DNA of 64,000 bases from Nannobrachium achirus. Taxonomy: Eukaryota; Chordata; Actinopteri; Myctophiformes; Myctophidae. The notes under the pieces were generated by a model. The model was not told where the DNA came from, did not search any database, and saw nothing but the letters and a program-made list of their open reading frames with translations. The translations under genes were made by a program, and so were the position numbers. Shown piece by piece: positions 47,975-58,383 of this stretch. Where the stretch lies: positions 61,134,909 through 61,198,908 of the forward strand of contig OY997642.1 in assembly GCA_963921795.1 (NCBI GenBank), given 5' to 3'. Within the stretch, counting starts at the first letter, position 1. Every line of letters begins with the position of its first letter.

Positions 47975-48631
47975 AAAACCTGGCCACCGTGGAATGCTTA
48001 TACACACGCTTATGTCACCTTGCTTTTACAACGCCTCTAATTCAGTGCAGAGGTGGGCAGTAACCAGTGCTGTAAAGTGACTGAGTAACATTGCATTTTT
48101 ACTATGCTTGGGCATTTCCAGTTTTCAATTATTTTACTAGTGCTCCACTACATCTCATAGGCAAATGTTGTACTTTTGCCCCACTGCAATTTGACAACTT
48201 TAGTTACTAGTTACTTTGGAGATTTGGATTATGACGACGCGTTGTGAGCTTGTAGACTGTCACTCGATTTTGTACTTTAAGTATGTATTGATGCCAATAC
48301 TTTTGTAAATGTTGAATTACAGACTTTCTTTCCAGTATTTCTCTATTGCACTATTGATACTTGTATGTAAGTAGAAAAAACTAATCCACCACTGTTCACT
48401 GGTGTATTTGGCCACAGACCCCCATAAGAAAACATGTTTTGACAGGGTTACCCACGCCCAAAAGGCATTTAAACTCAAAGGGCTCTCACAGCACATCTCC
48501 ATAATATGGAGATGTGCTGTGAGAGCCTGTATATTACTGTATATTATACAGTACATGGATCTCCACATATGGGTACCAATGTGTCTGTGCGTGCGTGTGT
48601 GCATGCATGCATGCATGCGCCCTGGTCTCAC

Positions 48632-48759
48632 CCGTAGCGGTGTCGCACCACGTCGCGGCTCAGCCTCTCGGCCAGGTAGGCTCCGATGCGGTCCAGCTTC
48701 TCTGGAGCAGAGACCGCGTAGAAGGTCAGCTTCTCCATGTCTGACTTACTGAGGCCATC
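48632..48759 (-). CDS. efr3a: EFR3 family coding exon (DGLSKSDMEK...RHRYG)
   Basis: This 128-nt exon reads DGLSKSDMEKLTFYAVSAPE and continues through KLDRIGAYLAERL to RDVVRHRYG, which corresponds to roughly residues 30-72 of vertebrate EFR3A. It belongs to the first helical repeats of the armadillo/HEAT-like rod. The minus-strand acceptor is CTTCAG|GAT and the donor is TACGG|GTGAGA. The exon starts in phase 0 and leaves two bases (GG), completed by the G that opens the next exon. TFYAVSAPEK and AERLSRDVVRH match EFR3A better than EFR3B (from memory). A degenerate copy of the acceptor and first codons lies about 75-95 bp upstream in the intron and is listed separately. Confidence 0.93.
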
Positions 48760-48821
48760 CTGAAGATGAAGAGATATAAGACCTTTATTAATATTACCAC
48801 TACTACAATTCATACTACAAT

Positions 48822-48882
48822 ACTTCTCCATGTCTGACTTAATGAGACCATCCTGAAGATAAAGAGAGAAGACCTTTATTAA
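48822..48882 (-). pseudogene. Partial tandem duplicate of an EFR3 exon start
   Basis: This segment repeats the acceptor region and the first about 10 codons of the exon at 48632-48759. On the minus strand it has a TATCTTCAG acceptor, then GATGGTCTCATTAAGTCAGA, encoding DGLIKSDMEK against DGLSKSDMEK in the real exon. After that it diverges. A GTATTG follows directly and could act as a weak donor, giving a micro-exon of about 31 nt, but this is speculation. Shared flanking ACCTTTATTAA indicates that the duplication included intron. Confidence 0.75.
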
Positions 48883-49365
48883 CTCATTTAGTGCCTTTCC
48901 CGAGATGTCTCGCGAAATTCCCTTTGATGTCCGCAGTGCCGATCGCGAGATGTCTCGCGAAAAGTAATATATTACTGTAACGGCGGTTATCCTACCGGGT
49001 ACATGCGCGGAAGGTCCCGAGACGATCTCCCTCGCTGATTTATCATCATCACGGATCCACGAGCACAAAATAGTAATCCCATAACATTGAGGCAGACGGG
49101 GAATCTCATCTTTAATGTCACTTTCAAAGCGAGGATGGCAGTAGATGCTCGCTTATATAACACATGTTGAAAAGCTCCGTTCCGCCATTACACAACACCA
49201 TGTGGACGATGACCGCTTCCTGTGAATAACGCGATGACGTCAAACCGGAAGTGTTTAAGCTATGGACTTCTGGCCTTCAAAATAAGAGACTGGCTGTTTA
49301 TGGAGCCAGCGAGAGGCACACTGGACATTTTAATCCGTTAATTTCTGGGGCACAAAATGAGTTAA
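48878..49365. mobile_element. TTAA-flanked MITE, CTCATTTAGTGCC family
   Basis: TTAA|CTCATTTAGTGCC and GGCACAAAATGAG|TTAA enclose about 480 bp. The left part carries two CGAGATGTCTCGCGAAA palindromic motifs (48900-48962). It adjoins the duplicated EFR3 exon start. Confidence 0.8.
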
Positions 49366-49708
49366 CACAGTTACTGCTACTGTTTTCGAATCCAACCGTT
49401 GACTGCAAAACCAGAATTAAAGGAGTCTTCAGTGATAGAGTCTTCAGTTCATTCAAATAAAAATAAAATGAGTTCATTTTCTAACAGTGTATCTTAGTAG
49501 AGAGTGCGGTGACCATATAAGGACATGGACAGGATATGAAGTGTTAATGCTCACCCAGCGTGAAAACAGCACCTGTTTGCACCTGTTTACCTGGTAACCA
49601 TGGTAACCATGGTAACCATGGTAAGACGTCTCCAGACGTCTTAAAAAAAGGTGGCACCCATTGTGTTAACATTACTCTAATACACCCCCAGGTGTGGTTA
49701 TAATGTGT

Positions 49709-50448
49709 GGCCCCGGCTACACGGAGCTGGATTGTTGCTGGATTGTTGATATCTAGACACTTTTTTGTGCTGTTGGGGCATGTAGCCACACGAAGCTGGA
49801 TAGTTTGGCAGTGAATCTGGATAGTTTTCAATCCGGATAAATAAGTGGAGACACTGAAAACTATCCGCTTCACTGGATCCGTGTAGTCAAGATAGGCGGA
49901 TATTTCTGAAGACAATGACATCACCGTAATCTTCGCGCATGCCCATTGATTCTTTTGGCATGTAACACGAATCCCAGTCAACACTCTCTTGTGCTCTCAT
50001 GGCCTTGTATTGTACGCCGATATTAAGCAGCAACTCAACCTCATCGTCGGTCCATATAAAAATTTTATCACTTTTTTCACTTTTATCTTTTTTCTTCTTG
50101 CTCTCCATGACTTCACTCACGTGTTTTCAGTAGCTGTTTGTTTTTGTTTTTGATTCACTGCCGGTGTTCCGGCTTAGTACTGCGCATGCTGACATGCTGA
50201 GCCTATTCTTCTATGGTAGAGCACTCTGGGTATTACTTATCCCTTACCACCACGGCACCACCTACTGGCCTGGCATGCTTGTTGGAGCCTATAATTATAG
50301 ACCTCCCTCCATGCCTCCCTCTAGTGGAGGTCTGGGGACTCATATTTTAGACCTAGATATCCAGCTCCGTGTGGACCTAGATAGTTTTCTATCTGGATAT
50401 CAACAATCTATCTGGATATCAACAATCCAGCTCCGTGTAGCCGGGGCC
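49709..50448. mobile_element. Harbinger-like element with Myb/SANT remnant
   Basis: Perfect terminal inverted repeats of about 28 bp start GGCCCCGGCTACACGGAGC. No 3-bp TWA duplication is visible. Inside, the minus strand encodes a remnant of a transposon Myb/SANT-type protein. Confidence 0.8.
49887..50120 (-). pseudogene. Myb/SANT-like DNA-binding protein remnant
   Basis: The 77-aa frame starts MSEVMESKKKKDKSEKSDK and contains IWTDDEVELLLNI followed by QESVDWDSC, the tryptophan-bearing helix pattern of Myb/SANT-like proteins that accompany PIF/Harbinger transposases in fish. The domain normally continues with SKYSDI-like sequence; here it is broken after WDSCYMPKES. It is inside the element at 49709-50448, so I do not treat it as a host gene. 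Confidence 0.65.
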
Positions 50449-50584
50449 TTACCTTCCCTGTGTTTGTTTGGTTTCTTCGTGAAAGCTGAAAGCCAAAGTA
50501 AAATAAAAAAATAAATAAAAAAGGTCCAATTGAAAAACATTGATTTAATGACTTCATAAACTCAGCCCCTCCCCTTTTATCAGG

Positions 50585-50607
50585 GGGGGGGGGGGGGGGG
50601 GGGGGGC
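50585..50607. repeat. G homopolymer, about 22 nt
   Basis: An uninterrupted G run, a possible G-quadruplex former. Confidence 0.93.
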
Positions 50608-50736
50608 GTCATGGCACCACATCTTTAATACAACACCTGTAATACTACAATAGCACATCATAGTAGTAGTAGTATTTGTTCATTGGGGTAGTATTTGTTC
50701 ATTGGGGTAAATAGTCATCATAGCTTAGTTTTTTAT

Positions 50737-51325
50737 TAGGGCTGTCACGATTATGACATTTTACAGGACGATTCATTGTCATTCAAATCATTGCGATTAA
50801 TGATTTAATTGTGTTTCTGTCGTTGACAATTACATTCCTGTTTGGCTTGTAGGCTTTGAAGTTGCACATGGTAGATATGACACATTAACCTAAATATACA
50901 AAGAAATTACTTACATATTTGACAACTTTATAATGAGAAAGAACATTGATAGTGGAAATAGACGATCTACAAGCTCACAACGTGTCGCATCGCGATGCGT
51001 TGTGAGCTTGTTAGTCATGGAGCCACAGGCCCAAAAGCTCAAAGAAAAGGGTTTATCCTGTGACGTTGTGACATACTTTTTATTTTTGTTTTTACTATTC
51101 ATTTGGTCATTAAGGTACACAGAATGAGAGGCCTGCTCTGCCGGAAACATTGCGAAAGAAAGTTATGACCAACAAATGCTTGCAATGGATTCAGAATCAT
51201 GAAGAACGTGAATGACAACACAGGTCCTCTCAAATGTTGGGCCTGTGGCTCCCCGGCTAAAATAATTGTGATTATGTCAAATAATTGCGATTAAACGATT
51301 ATGTAATAATATTGTGACAGCCCTA
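50737..51325. mobile_element. hAT-type element, TAGGGCTGTCAC family
   Basis: It has the same ends as 54331-54750 in inverted orientation, with an internal hairpin module at about 50955-51015. No clean 8-bp target duplication is visible; the flanks are T-rich. Confidence 0.85.
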
Positions 51326-51701
51326 GTTTCTTTTTTTATTTCATTTGTATTTTATTTAATTTTTATGTTGTATCGTTCGTGAAAAAAAGGTTAGTCTGGT
51401 AGGCACATTCTGAGTAGTTGAGTATTTCTGTCTGCTTTATAATACATCTCAGAGGGAAAAGAATACATTGCGCTTTTTTTTTACTCCATTGCAATCATTT
51501 GAAAACTTTGGCCACTACCAGTAACTTTACATGTTAGATGAGTACAACCTTACACGAACCAACTAAGACCTAGGAAAGAGGAGAGGTGTTGAATCTATTT
51601 CCAGACAGGAGTAAGCCTCTCTCCTTCACACACTGGGTTGTATCACCTAGACCTCTCAGTGAGCGCTAAATCATTTGACAAGGTCTCGATCTCTGCAGCA
51701 T

Positions 51702-52581
51702 TTAACCAATTGAGACCGGGAGTGCATTATTAATTGAACTATTATTTTATGCTTTAACTATTAAAAAAATAGCAGATATACAAGCTCACAGCGCGGCACC
51801 GAGTGCCGCGCTGCGAGCTTGTAGATCTGCTATTTTTTGAAAAATCTTGAAAATGTGTGAAATTCTATTTTCGACCCGATTCTATCGGCACAAATACTTA
51901 GTTTCCATACAATAAATGATTTGCATTGCAAAATGATTCGATACCGATTACCGCACTTTAAAACGATACCGATACGATGCAAAGCCAAAAACGGTACGAT
52001 ATTTGGCTTTTACAAACGATATAGTAGATCATTGCAAATTAAAATCGATTTTTCGATTCAGTTTACTACATCGTTACTGCACCCTATCAAGGACCCTTAG
52101 AATTATTTGTATTTGGCCGCCGACCCTGGTCTCAAGATATCATGTATCAGGGACCCCCCAGAAGCAAATATTTGAGTTACAAATGTTCGCTTTAAAAATA
52201 CATATCTCTGCTGTCGAAACCTCCTAACTCCAAAATGTTCATTTTCGGGAAAATGAGCTCAGGTTTAGACCGAAGGGCTTTTTACTACTTTTCATTGGTT
52301 CAATATTATTTTAACCAACACTCAGATGTAAAGGTTATTCAATGGCCCTGATTTATGCCAAAAAAAATCAAAAACCTCAAAAATGGAGTTAAGAGGTTTT
52401 GGCCAGACACGGACGATATATTTAAAGATTTGCACAAACCTTCACGACTTTTGAAAAACAGCAGATCTACAAGCTCCGACGAGCTTGTAGATCTGCTGTT
52501 TTTTTTTTTGTTTTTTTTTTGTTAATAGTTAAAGCATAACATAATGGTTAAAGTAATGCGTTTCCGGTCTCAATTGGTTAA
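51702..52581. mobile_element. TTAA-flanked MITE, CCAATTGAGACCGG family
   Basis: TTAA|CCAATTGAGACCGGGAGTG on the left and CCGGTCTCAATTGG|TTAA on the right. Hairpin modules are at 51768-51838 and 52458-52503. Nested inside are a CGATACCGAT-type hAT fragment (about 51885-52095) and a small inverted-repeat element (52198-52432). Confidence 0.87.
52198..52432. mobile_element. Small inverted-repeat element nested in a TTAA MITE
   Basis: ATATCTCTGCTGTCGAAACC with CTCCTAACTCCA on the left is mirrored by TGGAGTTAAGAGGTTTTGG and CACGGACGATAT on the right. The termini resemble the ATATCGTCG family but the body differs. Confidence 0.65.
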
Positions 52582-53172
52582 ATTTCCCACAAGCATGTTT
52601 ACTCACACTCTCACAAGTACGCAGACACCATGAAGCATATTTTAATTAACACGGTGACAGGGGCTCACACAGGCAATAAACGCGCTGCCGCTGTCACTTT
52701 TAATAATTAGAAAGCGAGGAACCTTTGTGTCGTGTCAACGGCATTAGTTTTATATAGCTTTCATGTGCTGATGGTGATTACCATTTTAATGGCGTGGCGA
52801 GGCCCTGCGATAGCCTGATTGGAATATGTTATGTTGTTAATTCAAAGGTGTATAACGTGATTAAAAAAGTGTTATGGTGTTGATCCAAAAGGTGGTCTAA
52901 TGAAGTAACCTCCAAGCAGGTACACTGACTTGCAGTCCAAACCAGCAACAGCGTTCCATTTGATTGCTAGATTGTGTCAGCGTCAGTGAAAACAAATGAG
53001 TTAAGAAATGAAGTGCTTTGAAGGTTACAGTTGTATAACCAGTCTGGATGCGTAAACTTTTGTGGAGATCTTGTCCAGCCTTCTCACTCCTAATAGTTAC
53101 TTTTCGAGTGACAACAAATCAATGATGATTTACTAAATCATCATTGATTCAGTACATTTTGGCTCACATTTG

Positions 53173-53488
53173 GGCGCCGGCTACACGGAGCTGGATATTT
53201 CTGAAGCTAGACATTTTTTGTGCTGTTGGGGCTTGCAGCCACACAAAGCTGGATATTTCGGCTGCAAAGCTGGATACTTTTGAAACCGGATAAATAAGTG
53301 GAGAGATTGAAAAATATCCGATCCACTGGATCCGTGTAGACAGGGAACCCGGATCTATCTCTGAAAACTTTACTGTGTGTGTGCTTGTTAGACCTCGATA
53401 TCTTTGTCGTGTGGACCTAGATATTTTTCTATGTGGATATCTGAAAAACCGGGATATGTGAAATATCCAGCTCCGTGTAGCCTATGCC
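53173..53488. mobile_element. Deletion derivative of the Harbinger-like element
   Basis: GGCGCCGGCTACACGGAGC opens and GCTCCGTGTAGCCTATGCC closes 316 bp. The internal GCCACACAAAGCTGGAT block matches the larger copy. It lies about 93 bp from the EFR3 exon at 53582. Confidence 0.78.
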
Positions 53489-53581
53489 TTGGAGACCGCC
53501 ACGAATATTGGAGATTTATTTATTTTTCTTCTTTTTCTCGGTGGCATCCCCGATCTCCACATCGTGCGGACGGTCACTCAC

Positions 53582-53658
53582 CTTGGGGTCCTCAGGGAAG
53601 ATGTTGTCCACCAGACGCTTGTACCTCGGCCTGAGGGGTCCGCAGCAGCCACACACAC
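53582..53658 (-). CDS. efr3a: EFR3 family coding exon (N-terminal, Cys-rich)
   Basis: This 77-nt exon encodes (G)VCGCCGPLRPRYKRL followed by VDNIFPEDPK, the start of EFR3 proteins after the initiator exon. Known role of the family: EFR3 is palmitoylated on N-terminal cysteines and anchors the TTC7/FAM126/PI4KA complex at the plasma membrane, supporting PI4P synthesis. The three cysteines at the exon start are the candidate acylation sites. On the minus strand the acceptor is ...CCCAG and the donor is AAG|GTGAGT. The exon starts after one base of a codon and ends in phase 0, matching the next exon. The GVCGCCG start resembles EFR3B as I recall it, whereas later exons favour EFR3A, so the paralogue call is not certain. 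A TTAA-flanked transposon begins about 30 bp beyond the acceptor. The initiator exon must lie right of the window. Confidence 0.88.
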
Positions 53659-53686
53659 CTGGGCAAAAAAACACATACAATAAACA

Positions 53687-54232
53687 TTAACCCATTTAGA
53701 ACGGGTACACATTATTGTGTATCATTATTGAATGCTTTAACTATTGAAAAAAAGTAGATATACAAGTTCACAGCGAGCTTGTAGATCTGCCATTTTTGAA
53801 AAATCGTGAAAATTTGAATGTTGAAGTGTCTTTTGAATCCTTCTAAGGTTTTTTTTAAAAACCTATGTTTCTATGTCAGCAATCTGGCCAGCCATCGTCA
53901 AAGAAAAGGTCCTTTTCACTCAACTGGAGCTCAGTTAGTCTGTTCTTGAGAGACCACTATGTCAGTGGTTCTCAAACCTTTTCATGTGAAGGACCCCCAA
54001 AATGATATGTATTTGGCTACGGACCCACATCTCAAAATATTTAGTTCCAGGGACCCCCCAGAAGCAAACTTTGGGTTACAAACGTTTGCTTTGAAATTAC
54101 ATATATTCAAAGATTTGCACACATTTTCATGATTTTTTTTCTCCAAAAATAGCAGATCTACAAGCTCGCAGCTTGTAGATCTGCTATTTTTCAATAGCTA
54201 AAGCATTCAATATTTCTAGGCCTAAATATTAA
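53687..54232. mobile_element. TTAA-flanked MITE next to an EFR3 splice acceptor
   Basis: TTAA|CCCATTTAGAACGGG begins 28 bp beyond the acceptor of the 53582-53658 exon. Hairpins are at about 53750-53797 and 54146-54194. The right end is decayed (GGCCTAAATATTAA). Confidence 0.8.
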
Positions 54233-54330
54233 TACACATAAACACACACACACAATAAACAGCTCAAATCTCCCTCTCCCCCCCTCTCCCTCTCTCTCTC
54301 TCTCTCCCTCTCTCTCTCGGGACCAAGATT

Positions 54331-54750
54331 TAGGGCTGTCACAATTATTACAAAATCGTCTAATCGCAATTATTTTACATAATCGCGGTAATCTTTTATA
54401 ATTGTCATAATCGTTTCCATGTTGAACATTTTTCATATATGTTTTTAAAGTAAAACAAAATGTGGAAATAGCAGATCTACAAGCTCACGGCGCGCTATGA
54501 GCTTGTAGACCGGCTATATTTCCACTATCAATGTTCTTTTCTTAAGTATAAAGTTGTCAAATAGGCCTATGTGAGTAATTTCTTAGTATATTATTTAGGT
54601 TATGTGTCATAAATGCCATGTGCAACTTCAAAGCCTACAAGCCAAACAGAAATGTAAATGTCAACGACAAAAACACAATTAAACCGTCAATCGCAATTAT
54701 TTGCGTGACAATTAATTGTCATGTAAAATGTCATAATCGTGACAGCCCTA
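54331..54750. mobile_element. hAT-type element with exact 8-bp duplication
   Basis: Ends TAGGGCTGTCAC and GTGACAGCCCTA enclose 420 bp, with CCAAGATT on both sides (54323-54330 and 54751-54758). A hairpin module (about 54470-54530) lies inside. Relatives are at 50737-51325 (complete) and about 85-290 (partial, without the hairpin). Confidence 0.94.
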
Positions 54751-54788
54751 CCAAGATTGTTGTTTTTGACAGATACAGTATGTACTAC

Positions 54789-55033
54789 TATATCGTCGTT
54801 GTCGGGTGGAAACCTTGTACGTCCAAAACCTTCATTGTTTTGGGTTATTTTAAAAAACGATTTAAAGTAGTGAAAATAGCCGATATACAAGCACACAACG
54901 CCTCGCGATTGTGTGCTTGTAGATCTGCTATTTCCACTACCTTTGTGCGACACTTTTGTATGATGAAATAGGGCCTTAGTCTACGAAAGAATACTTGGAG
55001 ATACGAGGTTTCTTCCCGACATCGACGATATAT
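54789..55033. mobile_element. MITE of the ATATCGTCGTTGTCGGG family
   Basis: ATATCGTCGTTGTCGGGTGG on the left, CCCGACATCGACGATAT on the right; the central module (about 54870-54938) has a shortened stem. Confidence 0.83.
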
Positions 55034-55074
55034 GGTAATGTTTACACAGGTTTTTGTCTAAAACCCATAAATAC

Positions 55075-55076
<2 letters not shown>

Positions 55077-55131
<55 letters not shown>
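55077..55131. repeat. (CAAT)n microsatellite
   Basis: About 13 CAAT units. Confidence 0.96.
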
Positions 55132-55132
<1 letters not shown>

Positions 55133-55334
55133 CCACTGACAGAGGGAACAATGCAAGGCATCAACCTGACCACCAGGGGCAGTTCAGAAACATGACAACC
55201 TTGGGTCCTTGGTGACGGTGGCACCGTCATACTGTACATGACAATGCCAGGTCATTAACCTATCAGTCCATATTCATTAGTGTTAAACGCTGCTGCTCTG
55301 AGTCAGCACGAATACTCATGAGTCATCACACATG

Positions 55335-55448
<114 letters not shown>

Positions 55449-55715
55449 CAGATGTATAGGTCACTCCATGGCGTATGGTGTTTGGCGGTCAGCAGGCATG
55501 TGCGCACATAGACATCAAAGGGGGCTTGAGCCCCTGCCCTTTTATCAGTCTGTAAAAAAGTGCCCTCTCCAGACCGTGAATGCAGTTTTTACTATGGTGA
55601 AAGAAATGTAAATGCCCTCTTTCCATGCCATACCCTGAAGGCAGCATTCAAGAGAATTGCCTTGTCCAAACTCTCCTGAACTTGAATGCAGCATCTTATG
55701 TTGAAATAATTACCC

Positions 55716-56040
55716 TTAAAGGAGTAGTTCACCCCCAAAATGACTTTTTTTTTTCTATTGATTACTCATGCCATGGAGAGTAGAGTTCAATAATATTTTT
55801 TGGTTTTTGTCACATTCCTAAGACAAAAATGTGATTCAAGTAAATTTACCCCCATTGATTCCGGATGGTGACCCGTTTCGAAACGGGTCACCATCCGGAA
55901 CGAATGGGGGTACATTTATTGTTATCACATTTTTGTCTTAGGAATGCGACAAAATACAAAAAATATTATTGAACTCTAGTCTCCATGGCGTGACTAATCA
56001 ATAGAAAAATTGTCATTTTGGGGGTGAACTACTCCTTTAA
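55716..56040. mobile_element. TTAA-flanked palindromic MITE, AAAGGAGTAGTTCACCC family
   Basis: TTAAAGGAGTAGTTCACCCC and its complement bound 325 bp that folds almost end to end. At the centre is a palindrome with arms starting GGATGGTGACCCGTTT. Confidence 0.9.
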
Positions 56041-56282
56041 TGTATACAAAAATCCATGTTGCACACCACATCTCCAGTATTGACTTGATCACGCTTAGTT
56101 CAGTGTGGTATCAAGCACCGAAAGTAGCTGACCTTGTGAGCTTGGAGGTCTGCTATTTTCACTAAAGGCCTTTTAGAAATTTCAGCCCCTGCCTCTCAAA
56201 CATTCTCTGTACGTCCCTGCCAGTGTGTTGTCTTATCTGTCATATAGGGTTGAAGAGGTTAAAAGGTACTGTGCTAAGTAAC

Positions 56283-56546
56283 ATATCGTCATTGTCGGAA
56301 GTAAACCTTGTATCTCCAAGTTTCAAATTTGTATGTTCTTTCGCAAAGCAAAGCCTGCTTCATCGAACAAGGCTGTCGCACAAAAATAGTGAAAACAGCA
56401 GATCTACAAGCACACAACACCTCGCAGTGCGAGGCGTTGTGTGCTTATAGATCGGCTGATTTCACTAGTTTAAGTCATTTTTAAAATGAAAAATGCAAAA
56501 TGAACGGTTTTGGACTACAAGGTTTTCACCCGACAACGACAATATA
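56283..56546. mobile_element. MITE of the ATATCGTCGTTGTCGGG family
   Basis: ATATCGTCATTGTCGGAAG to CCCGACAACGACAATAT with the module at about 56388-56468. It shares the TTTAAAATG-spaced flanks of its relatives. Confidence 0.82.
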
Positions 56547-56799
56547 ACATCAGGTGCTGCATAACCTCCCAATGACCTGATGCCTAATAGATATTAATAT
56601 GTTTAAGATTTGTCCTCTCCTTTCCAATGTCCCACACTGTGTCAGCCTGTGAGTTTGTACAGGCTGGCTGGCCTGCTGTTCACCACCAGCAGGTGGTGCT
56701 GTTTGACTGCTGCTCAGTCCAACAGGCATGAGTCACCACCAGAGCACTGAGTGGTGGAGACCGGAGAGAAGTGGAGTGCACGTGTGTCATGCACACATA

Positions 56800-56842
56800 C
56801 ACGCACACACACACACAGCGCCCACTGTGATGGATGAGAGCT

Positions 56843-56895
<53 letters not shown>

Positions 56896-57020
56896 GGAGT
56901 ACAGGGTCAACTCTACAGGACTCCATTTCCCAGGTGCCCCGGGGTCCTTCCTCCAAACGGTCCCATGGGTGACAACAGTGTCACGCCTCTCCTGACAGCT
57001 CACACACATACATACGCACG

Positions 57021-57052
<32 letters not shown>
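56800..57052. repeat. CA microsatellite cluster
   Basis: Three CA tracts (56804-56817, 56847-56893, 57014-57051) separated by unique sequence. Confidence 0.95.
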
Positions 57053-57058
<6 letters not shown>

Positions 57059-57649
57059 CAATTATTCTGAAAAGCTCTCTCTCTCTCTCACACACACTAA
57101 AGACCAAAGAAGGCTCTCTCTCTCTCCTTGCCCTGAAAAACGCATTTCGCAACGAAAAACGCAGTGTGCAAAGACCTTAAGAGTTGAGGCATTACATTTT
57201 GTATAGCACGGTTCTGTTGTGAAAATAGCAGATCTACATGCTCACAACGCCTCGCCTTTCACAATTTCTGCCTCTAAAGATTGCCACTTTAGAAATGTGC
57301 AGAGACCCTGTAGCAACTCATAATGTAATAACGGCTCATAATGTAATAAGGGCTCAAAATGTAATAAGAAAAATGTAATAAAAACTCATAATGTAATAAT
57401 CAGCTCATAATGTAATAAAAAAACGAGCGCATAACGTAATAATGGATTTTTCAATAATGTAATAATGTAATAATGTGTTACATTAAGAACCTCCACATAG
57501 GAGGCTCATAATGTAATACAACTTCATAATGTAATAATGTCTTTTTTATTACATTATGAGCTGATTATTACATTTTGAGTTTTTATTACATGTTTTTATT
57601 ACATTATGAGCCCTTATTAGTTATTACATTATGAGTTGCTACACACCCT

Positions 57650-57925
57650 GCCAACTTTGTTGATGAAGAATGGAGCAATTATCTGCTAAACATGCAGCAA
57701 ATGAATGTGAAATATGGGGATCATTTAGCTGTACAAAGAGCATCCACAATGTTCAACATACAGTTCGTGATTGTATCGACACTGGGTGTTGATGCAAATC
57801 GATAATATCCCCATGTGGTCATTATGACGACAGTCTGCCATTGCTAGTTCTGGGCCACTTTGCCGAAGGTCATGGGGACCATTATGTAAGCCTTGATGGA
57901 CCAGTCACATACTTGATTCAAAGAG
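57650..57925 (+). pseudogene. OTU-type cysteine protease remnant, left arm
   Basis: Translation gives EEWSNYLLNMQQMNVKYGDH, then LAVQRASTMFNIQFVIVSTL, then a frame break, then LPLLVLGHFAEGHGDHYVSL. W..YL..M, WGDH/YGDHL..Q..A and HYVSL are typical of OTU domains; the catalytic-Asp/Cys N-terminal part is not seen. The CATCGAT region has lost bases relative to the right-arm copy. I treat it as a transposon-borne pseudogene. Confidence 0.7.
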
Positions 57926-58071
57926 CGCACCACTTTGATCTGTCCAGACCTAGGGCCAGAGTGAGGTACCGGGTCAGGGCCAGAGTGAGGGCCTTACTGC
58001 GAGAGTGAGGGCCAGAGCAGGGCAGGATTTACCCTTCATGGTGCCCTGTGCTTGGACCTAGTTTGAAAGTT

Positions 58072-58072
<1 letters not shown>

Positions 58073-58147
<75 letters not shown>
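58073..58147. repeat. (CAAT)n microsatellite
   Basis: About 18 CAAT units inside the nested hAT element. Confidence 0.96.
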
Positions 58148-58383
58148 GGGATAGATAGCACCTTAACTCTGCAGCCGCACTGAGGCGCTCCAACACAATA
58201 GTGCACCAGTTCTTTTAGAGTTGTGCATACTAGTATCCACCTAACGTTTCTTCAAAACCCTTAAGTGTAACCAGTCATTACAGACAGCAACGTTAGGTTA
58301 GCTTAGCTTAGCTTAGCTCATGGGAATATCTTTTTTTTACAGTTGATCCTCCGGTGCCCCCCTGTGGTTGTTGATGCCCTGTG

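Noticed and set aside
49887..50120. Small host gene for a Lys-rich nuclear protein
   Set aside because: It lies inside an element with perfect terminal inverted repeats and resembles transposon Myb/SANT proteins, and the domain is truncated.
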